This document shows, piece by piece, positions 1 to 8,485 of a DNA stretch of 64,000 nt (its first letter is position 1; each line of letters begins with the position of its first letter). The DNA lies in NCBI GenBank assembly GCA_019414515.1, contig DXLX01000043.1, forward strand, positions 1-64,000. The letters are read 5' to 3'. This DNA comes from Collinsella sp. (GTDB lineage: Bacteria; Actinomycetota; Coriobacteriia; Coriobacteriales; Coriobacteriaceae). Made by a program: the position numbers and the translations under genes. Below the pieces are notes generated by a model. It searched no databases. It saw only the letters and a list, made by a program, of their open reading frames with translations, and was not told the origin of the DNA.

Positions 1-62
1 TATGAGACTGAGCCGAAGGCGTCGATGACATGCCGGGGGCGGACCGGGACGGGTTAACGGCA

Positions 63-98
63 GGCCCCGCCGACCGATTGCAAGCGGTCGGCGGGGCC
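63..98 (+). terminator. Perfect GC-rich hairpin, likely terminator of a gene cut by the window edge
   Basis: A 14-bp perfect inverted repeat (63-76 with 85-98) closes on an 8-nt loop. It follows the tail of a reading frame that enters from outside the window; frame 2 ends at 28 with a basic tail LSRRRR and frame 1 ends at 57, and I cannot decide which is real. There is only a weak T-tract, so this could equally be a transcript-stabilising hairpin. Confidence 0.6.
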
Positions 99-128
99 AT
101 TGTGGCTCTTGACAGCGGATTGGGTCAT

Positions 129-743
129 ATGAGCGAAAACCAAGATGGCGAGACGAGGCGCGAACCCCAAGGCGAGAACATCGGCATCATCGCCCAGACC
201 AGCGAGGGCGTCACACCCGCAGTCATCTCGATCATCCGCAGCAAGGTAACGGCCGAAGGAGATACAGCGGCAATCTTTGCCCGTGCCATGAGCGCTGACG
301 GCAAGACAATCGGCACCATCAAGATTGAGAACGCCGCCATCCAGACGCCCGAAGGCGGCAAGGTCATTGACTATCGCAAGCTCCGTGACGGCATCTACGA
401 GGCAGGCCAAGCCATCGGCACGGGCGACGCCACGGTCGACTCCCTCTATATCAAAGCAGTCGCCAAAAGTACGACCATCGCACCTCCCGAGGTAGCCAAG
501 CCGGAAGACCCCAAGCCCGACGAGACCAAGCCCGCAGAAAGCAAGCCCGCGGAGTCCAAGCAGAACCCCAAGCCTGAGGGCTCAAAGCCGACCAAGGCCG
601 TTGCGGCTTCAACCACGAAAGCCAAGACTACCGGCGTGCTCGCGGCAACCGGCGACACCTCGGGTGCGGCCATCGCGGCAGCCGCCCTTGCGGGAACAGC
701 CGCCATCGCCGCAGGCGCCGTGGTGAGCCGCAAGCGCTCATAG
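129..743 (+). CDS. Small sortase-type cell-wall-anchored protein, no signal peptide
   Basis: A 204-residue protein starting at the ATG at 129; the frame is open further upstream but runs through the terminator hairpin, so a start there is unlikely. Residues 1-115 form a small unrecognised domain. Residues about 118-165 are a Pro/Lys/Glu-rich wall-spanning stretch with KPAESKPAESK repeats. The C-terminus has a sorting-signal layout: LAATGD, a hydrophobic Ala-rich segment, then RKRS. LAATGD is a variant of LPxTG. No N-terminal signal peptide is visible and no good ribosome site precedes the ATG, so it may be the surviving 3' part of a larger surface protein rather than a functional anchor protein. 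Confidence 0.55.
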   Translation: MSENQDGETRREPQGENIGIIAQTSEGVTPAVISIIRSKVTAEGDTAAIFARAMSADGKTIGTIKIENAAIQTPEGGKVIDYRKLRDGIYEAGQAIGTGDATVDSLYIKAVAKSTTIAPPEVAKPEDPKPDETKPAESKPAESKQNPKPEGSKPTKAVAASTTKAKTTGVLAATGDTSGAAIAAAALAGTAAIAAGAVVSRKRS

Positions 744-803
744 ACACCTTTGATGCACGGGACGGCACCCATGAAAGCGCCTAGCCCGAGCACCGTTTAA
801 CGA

Positions 804-839
804 CGCCATCGCCGAGCTCCCCTCCGGCGGTGGCGTTTT
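804..839 (+). terminator. Intrinsic terminator after the surface-protein gene
   Basis: CGCCATCGCC (804-813) pairs with GGCGGTGGCG (826-835) with one wobble, followed directly by TTTT. It ends the transcript of the surface-protein gene. Confidence 0.7.
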
Positions 840-951
840 CCATATGCGTCCGCAGGGGATGCACGAGATTGTCTTTGGTCTAGCCCAACCGGCATACGCT
901 GGCGTGCGACAATTGGGGCTGCCGATATCACAACACTGAGAGAAGCCCGTC

Positions 952-1617
952 ATGGAAGCGCATCAAAAGCAGATAACCGTTTATTCGAATCATACGGAAA
1001 GCGCGCCTGTCATCTACCTTCCTGTGGTCGTGGGCGACGGCAGCGAGGTTTATAAGTGTTGCCGAGAGCTCGACTGTCCGCCATTCGCCCTCGTCACCAT
1101 TGGCGGGCTCGATTGGAATCGCGAGCTGAGCCCCTGGGCATGCGACGGAACCGTACGCGATGCCGAGCCTTTCGGCGGCCAAGCTGCCGATTTTCTTGAT
1201 GAGCTGCTGAATCAGATAATCCCCCAGGTCGAGTCGTCGCTTCCTCAGCCGCCCACCTGGCGCGGCATTGCCGGTTACTCGCTCGCGGGCCTCTTCGCAC
1301 TCTGGTCCCTCTGGCAAACCGACGCCTTTGACCGCGCCGCGAGCGCATCGGGGTCGCTATGGTTTCCCGACTTTGTCGACCGTGCCAGCACGGCCCCTTT
1401 TGCCGGCAGCCCGCAAGCCGTCTACCTGTCACTCGGCAAAAAGGAAACCAAGACGCCCAACCGCATGATGCGGCATGTACTCGACGACACACGCGCGATG
1501 GAAGCGTTGCTCGTCGAGCGCGGCATTCCAACAACGCTGGAGCTCAACCCCGGCAATCACTTTGCCCAAACCGACTTACGCATGGCCCGCGGCATCCACT
1601 GGATACTGACACATTAA
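952..1617 (+). CDS. Alpha/beta-hydrolase-fold esterase
   Basis: A 221-residue protein resembling the esterase D / IroE-like group of alpha/beta hydrolases (COG2819 type). The nucleophile elbow is visible as GYSLAG near residue 108 and a C-terminal catalytic histidine as PGNHF near residue 203. There is no signal peptide, so it is probably cytoplasmic. The start ATG follows GAGAG with about 8 nt spacing. The gene stands alone, with terminators on both sides. The substrate cannot be told from sequence; siderophore or acyl esters are family possibilities only. Confidence 0.7.
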   Translation: MEAHQKQITVYSNHTESAPVIYLPVVVGDGSEVYKCCRELDCPPFALVTIGGLDWNRELSPWACDGTVRDAEPFGGQAADFLDELLNQIIPQVESSLPQPPTWRGIAGYSLAGLFALWSLWQTDAFDRAASASGSLWFPDFVDRASTAPFAGSPQAVYLSLGKKETKTPNRMMRHVLDDTRAMEALLVERGIPTTLELNPGNHFAQTDLRMARGIHWILTH

Positions 1618-1619
1618 AA

Positions 1620-1653
1620 ATGGTGCCCACACGCATATACGCATGGGCACCAT
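1620..1653. terminator. Bidirectional terminator between convergent genes
   Basis: ATGGTGCCCA (1620-1629) pairs perfectly with TGGGCACCAT (1644-1653). The minus strand has TTTTT after the stem and the plus strand has a short T-rich tail, so it can serve the esterase (+) and the uracil permease (-). Confidence 0.8.
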
Positions 1654-1678
1654 ATCTTGTTTTAGCTGAACGCAGCTG

Positions 1679-3014
1679 CTACTCAGCAGCCTCCTCAAGC
1701 TCGGAGACATCAAACTCAAAGTCGTTACCCGGCAGGATGGCGTTGAGCACAATGCCCACCAGTGAGCCCACGGCAATGCCGGACAGCGAAATGGTCACGC
1801 CGCCCAGCTCCAACACGATGGCGCCGGCGGTGCTGTACGCGATGCCGAGCGAAAGCACGAGCACCAGCGCGGCAACCAGCACGTTGCGGTTGTTCTGGAA
1901 ATCGACCTGGTTCTCGATGAGGTTGCGGACGCCCACAGCGCTGATCATGCCGTAGAGCACGAGCGACACACCGCCGATCACACACGCCGGCATGGCCGCA
2001 ATGACAGCCGCGAACTTGGGGCAGAACGAAAGCACGATGGCGCAACACGCGGCAATTCGAATTACGCGCGGGTCGAACACGCGCGTCAGGGCGAGCACGC
2101 CGGTGTTCTCACCATACGTAGTGTTGGCCGGAGCGCCAAAGAGCGAAGCCAGAATCGTGGCAAGGCCGTCGCCGAGCAGCGTGCGATGCAGACCGGGATC
2201 GGCAATGTAGTTGCGCTCGCAAGTCGAACCGATAGCAGAGATATCGCCGATATGCTCGATCATGGTCGCGAAGGCCAGCGGCATGATGGTGATGATGGCC
2301 GTCGTGGCAAGACCGCTATCGAACTGCGGCCCAAAGAGTGCAAACACGGTGTTGTCCCACACGATGGGCAGACCGACCCACGGAGCGGCGGCAACGCCCG
2401 AGAAATCAACCTCGCCGAGCGCAGCCGCAACGGCATAGCTCACCACAACGCCCAGCAAAATCGGCACGATCTTGACCATGCCACGGCCCCAGATGTTGCA
2501 GATGACGATAACGGCAACGCCAATGACAGCCACAAGCCAGTTGGTCTGGCAGTTAGCAATAGCGGAACTTGCCAGGATCAAGCCGATGGAAATGACGATG
2601 GGGCCAGTCACCACCGGCGGAAAGAAACGCATGACGCGCTTGGCGCCAAACGCGCGGAAGAGCGCCGCCAGCACCGGATAGAGCAGGCCGGCGCAAGCTA
2701 CGCCCAAGCAAGCGTAGGGCAAAAGCTCCGTCTCGCCGTTGGGGGGCGATGGCCGCGTAGCCGGCGATAAAGGCAAACGACGAGCCCAGAAAGGCCGGCA
2801 CCTTGCCGCGCGACAGGAAGTGGAACAGCAGCGTGCCCAAGCCGGCAAACAAAAGCGTTGCCGATACCGAGAGGCCGGTGAGCACGGGCACCAGCACGGT
2901 GGCGCCAAACATGGCAAACAGGTGCTGTAGGCCGAGCAGGAACATGCGCGGGCGGCCGAGCGACGATGCGTCGTAGATGGCATCGCTGAGGGCGGGCGTC
3001 GAGGACTGGGACAT
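1679..3014 (-). pseudogene. uraA: Uracil permease (NCS2 family), interrupted by a single-base frameshift
   Basis: Two overlapping minus-strand frames together encode one NCS2 nucleobase:proton symporter. The N-terminal part (start 3014, ribosome site GAAAGGA) carries GLQHLFAMFGATVLVPVLTG; the rest carries the uracil-type motif NTTYGENTGVLALTR. The break is at a run of six G on the plus strand (2741-2746; C6 in the gene). Removing one base joins ...GYAAIAP to NGETELLPYACLG and gives about 444 residues, the normal family length. The lesion is either real, a phase-variable tract or an assembly error. Function if intact is uracil uptake for salvage. It lies 122 bp downstream of the MetE-like gene and has its own leader with TACAAT as a possible -10 box. 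Confidence 0.85.
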
Positions 3015-3136
3015 GGATGTCCTTTCGAATGGAAGGGCGATCAGGCATATCGGATAACCTGCCCGAACGATACGATCCGAACCATTGTACGCGATACACT
3101 ATGCCTCGCACGCGCCGCCACCTGCAAACACTAGCG

Positions 3137-4270
3137 CTATTTCCAAACGCGCCCGGCAATGCGCTTGACCAGCGCGATCTTTGCCCATTGCTCATCCTCG
3201 GTCAGCTTGTTGCCAATCTCGCAGCTGGCAAAGCCGCACTGAGGCGACAGATACAGGTTCTCGAGCGGCACGTACTTTGCGGCTTCACGGATGCGCTCGA
3301 CGATAACATCCTCGTTCTCGAGCTCTGCCGCCTTGGTGGTTACCAAGCCCAGCACGACCTTCTTGCCCGGGGCAACGTACTTGAGCGGCTCAAAACCGCC
3401 GGCGCGCGGCGTATCGAACTCCAGGTAAAATGCATCGACATCCTCGTTTGCGAACAGGTACGGCGCGATGGGGTCATAGCCGCCCTCGAAGGCATAGGTG
3501 GAGTGGTAGTTGCCGCGGCACACATGCGTGTTGATGACCAGATCGTCGGGCTTGTCCGCGATGGCGGCATTGTTGAGCGCCACGCCCAGCTCGCTTACCT
3601 TTTGCAGGTCGACCGGGCTCATGCCGGTTTTGGCGACAAAATCGGTATCGCAGTAGATGCCCCAGGTGCAGTCGTCAAACTGGATATTGCGGCAGCCTGC
3701 TGCGTACAGGTCGGCGATCACCGTGCGATAAGCGACTGCGATGGCGTCGGCAAGTTCCTCATCGGTCTTATAGACAGCGCGCAGGCTCTCCTGCTGGCCG
3801 TCGCAGCGGTCGAGCGTGACCTCAGAGAACGTCTGGATAGGCGCCGGGATGGTCTGGCGTGCAACATGGCCCTCGCCCTCAAGTGCCTTGACAAATTTGA
3901 AGTGCTCGACGAAGGGGTGGTTCTCGCCGCTAATGGGACCGGTAACCACGGCGGTGTCGGCGGTAGTCTCCTCGTCGTGGAACATATAGCCCGTACGCGA
4001 GGTACGGCGCTCAATGCCGTTGAGCCCCCACATAAAGTCGAGGTGCCAATAACTGCGGCGGAACTCGCCATCGGTGATGACCTGCAAGCCGGCGGCCTTT
4101 TGCTTTGCCACCAAATCGCGAATGGCATCGTCCTCGACGGCCTTAAGCCCCTCGGCATCAAGCGTGCCTGCCGTATAGGCAGCGCGGGCGTCCTTTACGG
4201 CCTGCGGTCGAAGAAAACTGCCGACGATATCGGCGCGAAACGGCGCGTTCAGCGTGGTTAAAGCACTCAT
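3137..4270 (-). CDS. Cobalamin-independent methionine synthase-like methyltransferase (MetE C-terminal domain, YxjG/YxjH type)
   Basis: A 377-residue protein homologous to the catalytic half of MetE, which transfers a methyl group to homocysteine. Likely zinc ligands are in INTHVCRGNY (HxC) and QCGFASCE near the C-terminus. It lacks the N-terminal MetE repeat, as do the YxjG/YxjH stand-alone proteins whose methyl donor is uncertain. The start at 4270 is chosen because AAGGGAGAT lies 6 nt upstream; an ATG further upstream (4288) overlaps that ribosome site. A LysR gene lies upstream on the same strand and a LysR-type palindrome sits about 90-108 bp before this start, suggesting activation by that regulator. 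Confidence 0.85.
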   Translation of the reverse strand: MSALTTLNAPFRADIVGSFLRPQAVKDARAAYTAGTLDAEGLKAVEDDAIRDLVAKQKAAGLQVITDGEFRRSYWHLDFMWGLNGIERRTSRTGYMFHDEETTADTAVVTGPISGENHPFVEHFKFVKALEGEGHVARQTIPAPIQTFSEVTLDRCDGQQESLRAVYKTDEELADAIAVAYRTVIADLYAAGCRNIQFDDCTWGIYCDTDFVAKTGMSPVDLQKVSELGVALNNAAIADKPDDLVINTHVCRGNYHSTYAFEGGYDPIAPYLFANEDVDAFYLEFDTPRAGGFEPLKYVAPGKKVVLGLVTTKAAELENEDVIVERIREAAKYVPLENLYLSPQCGFASCEIGNKLTEDEQWAKIALVKRIAGRVWK

Positions 4271-4357
4271 AGATATCTCCCTTTGCATTGGTTGCTTTAC
4301 TGGGACAAAGTATGAGCGCTCATATAGCCATCGTAAAATATACGTTTATAACAGTTT

Positions 4358-4378
4358 GATATAGATGCTTCCTATATC
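4358..4378. promoter_or_regulatory. Candidate LysR-type operator
   Basis: GATATAG (4358-4364), 7-nt spacer, CTATATC (4372-4378): a perfect dyad of the T-N11-A type bound by LysR-family proteins. It lies between the LysR gene and the MetE-like gene, upstream of the latter. Confidence 0.5.
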
Positions 4379-4425
4379 AGTTGGGACTGCCATGAAGAGA
4401 TTTGACCTGTACAGGACGCAGCAGT

Positions 4426-5322
4426 CTAGATATGCTGACGGATCGCGTCGATATAGGCTTGGCCGTAGCGCGTGAGCGTCGTGTTCTTGCGCGTGATGAT
4501 GCCAATCTCCATGTACTCGTCCACGTCGAGCGGAATCGAGATAATGCCGGGGCCGTTGAGCTCGTGGCTGATCACGCCCGAGCATACCGTGTAGCCGTTG
4601 AGGCCCATGGCCAAATTGAACAACGTCGCACGGTCGCGCACGCGGATATTTTTGCGACGCTCGAACGTCGAAGTCAGCTCCTCGGAATAGTAGAACGAGT
4701 TATAACTGCCCTGCTCATAGGACAAGAACGGGTAGTCTTCCAAGTCCTCGAGCGTCACGCTGGCGCAGTCCGCCAGTGGATGGTCGGCGCATACAAAGAC
4801 ATGCGGCGCGGCGCAGAAGAGTCCCTCGAATACGAGCTCGTTGGCGGCGAGCATGCGCTCGATAACCTCGCGGTTATGCTCGGATAAGTACAGGATGCCC
4901 AGTTCGCTTTTCATATGCGCGACATCCTCGATAATCTCGTGAGTCTGCTCCTCGCGCAGGGTGAAGTCGTAACGCGCGGCATCGAACTCGCGGATCACGT
5001 CGACAAACGCGTTGACGGCAAAGGAATAATGCTGGCAGCTCACACTAAAGTGCGGCACCTGCTCGGATGCGCCCTTGTACTTGCCCTCGAGCAGGTCGGC
5101 CTGGTCGAGTACCTGGCGCGCATAGCCCAAGAAGGTCTCGCCCTCCTCGGACACAATGACACCCTTGTTGGTGCGCTCAAAGATATGCACACCCATCTCG
5201 TTTTCGAGATCGCGGATCGATGCGGTAATCGAAGGCTGCGACACAAAGAGCCGGCGCGAGGCCTCGGTAATGCTGCCGCATTCGGCAACTTTGACGACAT
5301 ATCTGAGCTGCTGAAGCTTCAT
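4426..5322 (-). CDS. LysR family transcriptional regulator
   Basis: A 298-residue LysR-type regulator. The N-terminal winged helix is typical (MKLQQLRYVVKVAECGSITE, then SQPSITASIRDLE), followed by a periplasmic-binding-like effector domain. It overlaps neither neighbour; the HAD gene ends 10 bp before its start, so the two are co-transcribed. The MetE-like gene lies downstream on the same strand and the dyad at 4358-4378 lies between them. A role in sulfur or methionine metabolism is inferred from this context only. The start follows AGGGAGAAAG. Confidence 0.9.
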   Translation of the reverse strand: MKLQQLRYVVKVAECGSITEASRRLFVSQPSITASIRDLENEMGVHIFERTNKGVIVSEEGETFLGYARQVLDQADLLEGKYKGASEQVPHFSVSCQHYSFAVNAFVDVIREFDAARYDFTLREEQTHEIIEDVAHMKSELGILYLSEHNREVIERMLAANELVFEGLFCAAPHVFVCADHPLADCASVTLEDLEDYPFLSYEQGSYNSFYYSEELTSTFERRKNIRVRDRATLFNLAMGLNGYTVCSGVISHELNGPGIISIPLDVDEYMEIGIITRKNTTLTRYGQAYIDAIRQHI

Positions 5323-5332
5323 AGCTTTCTCC

Positions 5333-6241
5333 CTAGACGTTCGTGACGTCGAAACCTGTCACATCCATCTGACGCATAAACGGCGGCATTTCCCCCGTCG
5401 CAGCGCAGGCGGCAATCTGATGCAGAGCCCCGGCGACCGCATCGTCTGCCGCAGCGCCGATATGCCAGCGCGCGGCAGCCGTGACAGCCTCGTTGGCATT
5501 GGCGACTGCAACGGAGTTGGGAACGGCATCGATCATGGGCAGATCGTTATCGGAATCGCCAAATACGGCCACCTCATCGGGCGTCAGGTCCAAAGCGCGC
5601 GCCAACTCCAGCGCAGCGCAACCCTTGTCCCAACCTGCTGGAAGGATGTCAAACAGGCGCACTCGGTTGTTGGGAAACACAAGCGAGAGTTCCGGCACCT
5701 CAACGGCAACGCGCTCGCGTAGCTCCGCGAGCTCCTCACGCGAACGGGCACTCCAGATATTCGCCTTGAACACCGGCACTTCATCAACGACAGGACGGCA
5801 TGGGGCCTCTTCGCCTTTGAGCCATGCGTTGCCGCCCGACTCCATGGCGCGACGAACGCGCTCAGGATCGCTCGTCACGCAGTGGGCATCGTTATTCCAA
5901 AAGTCATCACCCAGGCTATAGACCTTCAGATAGGTATCGTCGGTCTCTTGCTCCAGATAGTCGGCCAAACGCATCAGAGCATCGTTGTCGATTGCGTGCG
6001 AGGCGACTACTTCGCCGCCGACAAACATCACCTGGCCGTTACAGAACGCGCCAGCCGAAAAACACTCGGAACGGTTTTTGAACATCCAGCCCATCGCGGA
6101 CGGCTGGCGACCCGAAACCGGGCCAAAGTGCAGACCCGCCGCCTGCATGGCATGAATGCCCTCAATGGCGTAGTCGCTGGCGCCGTCATGCCCAGCTGGA
6201 ATCAGCGTATCGTCCATATCGGTCAGCACAAGTTTGATCAT
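5333..6241 (-). CDS. HAD-superfamily Cof-type hydrolase
   Basis: A 302-residue HAD phosphatase of the Cof/YidA subgroup. Motif I is VLTDMDDT at residues 4-11 (nucleophile Asp), the motif II region is GPVSGRQ, and motif IV is FGDSDNDLPMI near residue 231. Such enzymes dephosphorylate sugar phosphates or cofactor intermediates in the cytoplasm; the substrate is not predictable. The start at 6241 follows GGGGACCTC. It is the first gene of a minus-strand run with the LysR gene. Confidence 0.85.
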   Translation of the reverse strand: MIKLVLTDMDDTLIPAGHDGASDYAIEGIHAMQAAGLHFGPVSGRQPSAMGWMFKNRSECFSAGAFCNGQVMFVGGEVVASHAIDNDALMRLADYLEQETDDTYLKVYSLGDDFWNNDAHCVTSDPERVRRAMESGGNAWLKGEEAPCRPVVDEVPVFKANIWSARSREELAELRERVAVEVPELSLVFPNNRVRLFDILPAGWDKGCAALELARALDLTPDEVAVFGDSDNDLPMIDAVPNSVAVANANEAVTAAARWHIGAAADDAVAGALHQIAACAATGEMPPFMRQMDVTGFDVTNV

Positions 6242-6278
6242 GAGGTCCCCATTCGTATCGGTCCTACCTATTGTAACG

Positions 6279-6313
6279 ACCTGCCAAAATAAACCTGTCC
6301 CTTTTTGGCAGGT
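6279..6313. repeat. Intergenic palindromic repeat, family C (copy 1)
   Basis: ACCTGCCAAAA (6279-6289) pairs with TTTTTGGCAGGT (6302-6313) around AAACCTGTCCCT. A near-identical copy lies at 31204-31238, so this is a dispersed repeat rather than a gene-specific structure. Confidence 0.7.
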
Positions 6314-6340
6314 GCGTTAGTATAGGGAACAACAGATTCG

Positions 6341-6434
6341 ATGCGGGAGTGCCGGCGGTGCAAACCACAAGGCTGAGAGGGCATAGGGCCCAATCCTTTG
6401 AACCTGTCAGTTAATGCTGGCGTAGGGAGCATGC
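6341..6434 (+). promoter_or_regulatory. TPP (thiamine pyrophosphate) riboswitch
   Basis: The THI-box core is plain: GGCTGAGA at 6371-6378, CCTTTGAACCTG at 6395-6406 and GCTGGCGTAGGGAGC at 6416-6430, in the right order and spacing. It is followed after 10 nt by a strong intrinsic terminator and then thiM, so it is a transcriptional off-switch: TPP binding favours termination. Confidence 0.95.
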
Positions 6435-6444
6435 CGCCTTTACA

Positions 6445-6474
6445 GGGGCGCTGTCTATGCACAGCGCCCCTTTT
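6445..6474 (+). terminator. Expression-platform terminator of the TPP riboswitch
   Basis: GGGGCGCTGT (6445-6454), a 6-nt loop and ACAGCGCCCC (6461-6470), followed by TTTT. It lies directly downstream of the aptamer and upstream of thiM, as expected for a regulated attenuator. Confidence 0.9.
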
Positions 6475-6496
6475 CTATGCCAAGGAGGCATGTGCA

Positions 6497-7336
6497 GTGA
6501 TTGATTCGGAACAGTTTAAGCAGCATATGGTCAAGGCCGTGGAGGAGATTCGCGCCACCAATCCGATGGCCGGCTCCATCACCAACACGGTGACGATCGA
6601 CTTTGTCGCCAACGCGCAGCTCGCCGTGGGCGGTTCGGCCGCCATGGTCTATCTGCCCGACGAGGGCGAGGCGCTCGTTGCCGGCGGCGGCGCCATCTAT
6701 CTCAACATGGGCACGCTCTTCCCCATCTACGAGCAGACGATTCCCCGCGCGGCGAAGGCGGCACACGACGCCGGCAAGCCCTGGGTGCTCGATCCGGTGG
6801 GTCTGGGCATCGGTAGCCTGCGCACCCAGCTGGTAAACGAGCTCAAGCAGTACAAGCCCGCCATCGTGCGCGGCAACGCCTCCGAGATTATCGCGCTCGC
6901 CGGCCTGTGGGGTCTTGAGGGCGAGGCGGCCGATCTGAGCCGCGTGCGCGGTGTCGATACCACCGACACGGTCGATGCCGCCCGCGACGCCGCCGTGGCG
7001 CTCGCCCGCTACACCGGCGGCGCCGTAGTGGTCTCGGGCGAAGTCGACCTGATCACCGACAGCACGACGGTGGCCAAATCCCACGGCGGCAGCCCGCTCA
7101 TGTCCAAGATCACCGGTTGCGGCTGCTCGCAGGGCGGCGTGCTGGCCGTGTACGCCTGCGCCGCCGACCCGTTTACGGCAGCCATCTGCGGCACCGCCGT
7201 CTACAACGTGGCCGGCACGCGTGCCGCCGCTGTCGCCGATGCCCCGGCAAGCTTTAAGGTCGCCTTTATCGACGAGCTCTACCGCGCAACCGCCCAAGAC
7301 ATCGCCGATAACCGACTCGAGCTCGAGGAGGCATAG
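6497..7336 (+). CDS. thiM: Hydroxyethylthiazole kinase
   Basis: A 279-residue ThiM that phosphorylates 4-methyl-5-(2-hydroxyethyl)thiazole for thiamine salvage. The N-terminal substrate site is SITNTVTIDFVANAQLAVGG and the C-terminal ATP/catalytic motif is ITGCGCSQGG with the family Cys. The GTG at 6497 is chosen because AAGGAGG (6482-6488) lies 8 nt upstream; upstream in-frame starts would run through the riboswitch terminator. It is the first gene of a three-gene thiamine operon under the TPP riboswitch. thiD is not in this window, so the pyrimidine branch must be elsewhere. Confidence 0.95.
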   Translation: MIDSEQFKQHMVKAVEEIRATNPMAGSITNTVTIDFVANAQLAVGGSAAMVYLPDEGEALVAGGGAIYLNMGTLFPIYEQTIPRAAKAAHDAGKPWVLDPVGLGIGSLRTQLVNELKQYKPAIVRGNASEIIALAGLWGLEGEAADLSRVRGVDTTDTVDAARDAAVALARYTGGAVVVSGEVDLITDSTTVAKSHGGSPLMSKITGCGCSQGGVLAVYACAADPFTAAICGTAVYNVAGTRAAAVADAPASFKVAFIDELYRATAQDIADNRLELEEA

Positions 7337-7339
7337 GCC

Positions 7340-7681
7340 ATGTCCGAGCCCGTAACCAATGCCAGCATGAACACGCTCGTCGCCGTGGCCATCGCCCCGT
7401 GCGGCACCGGCGATGAACTGTCCGCCGAGGTCGCCGAGGTCGTGCGCGTCATTCGCGAGAGCGGCCTTCCCAACCGCACCACCTCGATGTTCACCGAGAT
7501 CGAGGGTGACTGGGACGAGGTCATGCAGGTCGTGCGCGACGCAACCTTTGTGTTGGCGAGCAAGGGCATCCGCACCGAAGTCGTGCTCAAAGCCGATATT
7601 CGACCCGGATTTACCGACACCATGACCGGCAAGCTCGAGCGCATGGAAGCACAGATCAAAAAGCAGGAGGAAGCACGATGA
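7340..7681 (+). CDS. Thiamine-binding protein, MTH1187/YqgV family (COG0011)
   Basis: A 113-residue small protein of the UPF0045/DUF77 family, whose members have ferredoxin-like folds and bind thiamine or its pyrimidine. Family pattern: LVAVAIAPCG near the N-terminus, then SGLPNRTTSMFTEIEGDWDEV. It starts 3 nt after thiM with GAGGAGG as ribosome site, and its stop overlaps thiE by 4 nt, so it is translationally coupled within the thiamine operon. A role in binding or handing over a thiamine precursor is inferred from the location. Confidence 0.85.
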   Translation: MSEPVTNASMNTLVAVAIAPCGTGDELSAEVAEVVRVIRESGLPNRTTSMFTEIEGDWDEVMQVVRDATFVLASKGIRTEVVLKADIRPGFTDTMTGKLERMEAQIKKQEEAR

Positions 7682-8373
7682 GCATCCGCGACAACCTTGA
7701 TATCTCGGCCTATCTGGTACTCGGCCCCGAAAACACGCTCGGGCGTCCCGTGGGCGATGTGGTGGCCCAGGCGCTCGACGCAGGCTTTACCTGCATCCAG
7801 GTGCGCTCCAAGGTGGCAAGTGCCCGCGAGATCATCGCGCTGACGGGCGACGCCGCGCAGGCAATCGCACAGGCCGGCAAGACCGATCAGGTCGCCCTGC
7901 TGATCGACGACCGCCTGGACTGCGTACTCGCCGCGCGCGAGCAGGGCATCGCTGTCGACGGCGTGCACGTTGGCCAGAGCGATATTCCCGTCGAGGTCTG
8001 CCGCAAACTTTTGGGCCCCGATGCCATTGTGGGCCTTTCGGCCCGTTGCGAGGAGATGCTCGAGTACGTCAAGACCGCCGACATGAGCCTGGTCGACTAC
8101 CTGGGCATCGGCCCGCTCCACGAGACCGAGACCAAGCGCGACTGCGGACGCGCGGCCGACGGCTCTATCATCACCAAGAGCTTTGAGGACTTGGCCGCAC
8201 TCCACGCGGCAAGCCCCGTGCCCATCGTGGTGGGCGGCGGCGTCAAGACGGCCGACCTGCCACAGCTCAAGGCCACCGGCGTCGATGGCTTCTTTGTGGT
8301 GAGCGCCGTCTGCAGTGCCGACGACCCCTACGCCGCCGCCAAGGAGCTCGTCGATACCTGGCAGCAGGCATAG
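7678..8373 (+). CDS. thiE: Thiamine phosphate synthase
   Basis: A 231-residue TIM-barrel enzyme that couples HMP-PP to thiazole phosphate. Recognisable features are CIQVRSK, LLIDDRLDCVLAA, VDGVHVGQSD, DYLGIGPLHETETK and the C-terminal phosphate site VVGGGVKT and GVDGFFVVSAV. The start ATG overlaps the stop of the preceding gene (ATGA) with AGGAGGAAG upstream. It completes the thiM - COG0011 - thiE salvage operon. Confidence 0.95.
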   Translation: MSIRDNLDISAYLVLGPENTLGRPVGDVVAQALDAGFTCIQVRSKVASAREIIALTGDAAQAIAQAGKTDQVALLIDDRLDCVLAAREQGIAVDGVHVGQSDIPVEVCRKLLGPDAIVGLSARCEEMLEYVKTADMSLVDYLGIGPLHETETKRDCGRAADGSIITKSFEDLAALHAASPVPIVVGGGVKTADLPQLKATGVDGFFVVSAVCSADDPYAAAKELVDTWQQA

Positions 8374-8420
8374 GCTCAAGCCGAGCAGCCGATTCGCAGC
8401 CTCATATCTTCAGCGATGGA

Positions 8421-8460
8421 AAGCGCATCCCAGTTTGGACCTCCATTCCGGGATGCGCTT
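8421..8460. terminator. Hairpin between convergent thiE and patatin genes
   Basis: AAGCGCATCCC (8421-8431) pairs perfectly with GGGATGCGCTT (8450-8460). It lies 48 bp after thiE and 26 bp before the end of the opposing gene. It lacks a clear T-tract on either strand, so its terminator activity is uncertain. Confidence 0.5.
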
Positions 8461-8485
8461 CCCGCCGAGATGGCGGCAGCAGCCT

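Noticed and set aside
3015..3136. Pyrimidine-type attenuator or PyrR site in the uracil permease leader
   Set aside because: No PyrR anti-antiterminator sequence or terminator hairpin could be found in the 122-bp leader.
3017..4261. Long plus-strand frame opposite the MetE-like gene
   Set aside because: It is antisense to a clearly recognised protein, has no ribosome site and no family features.
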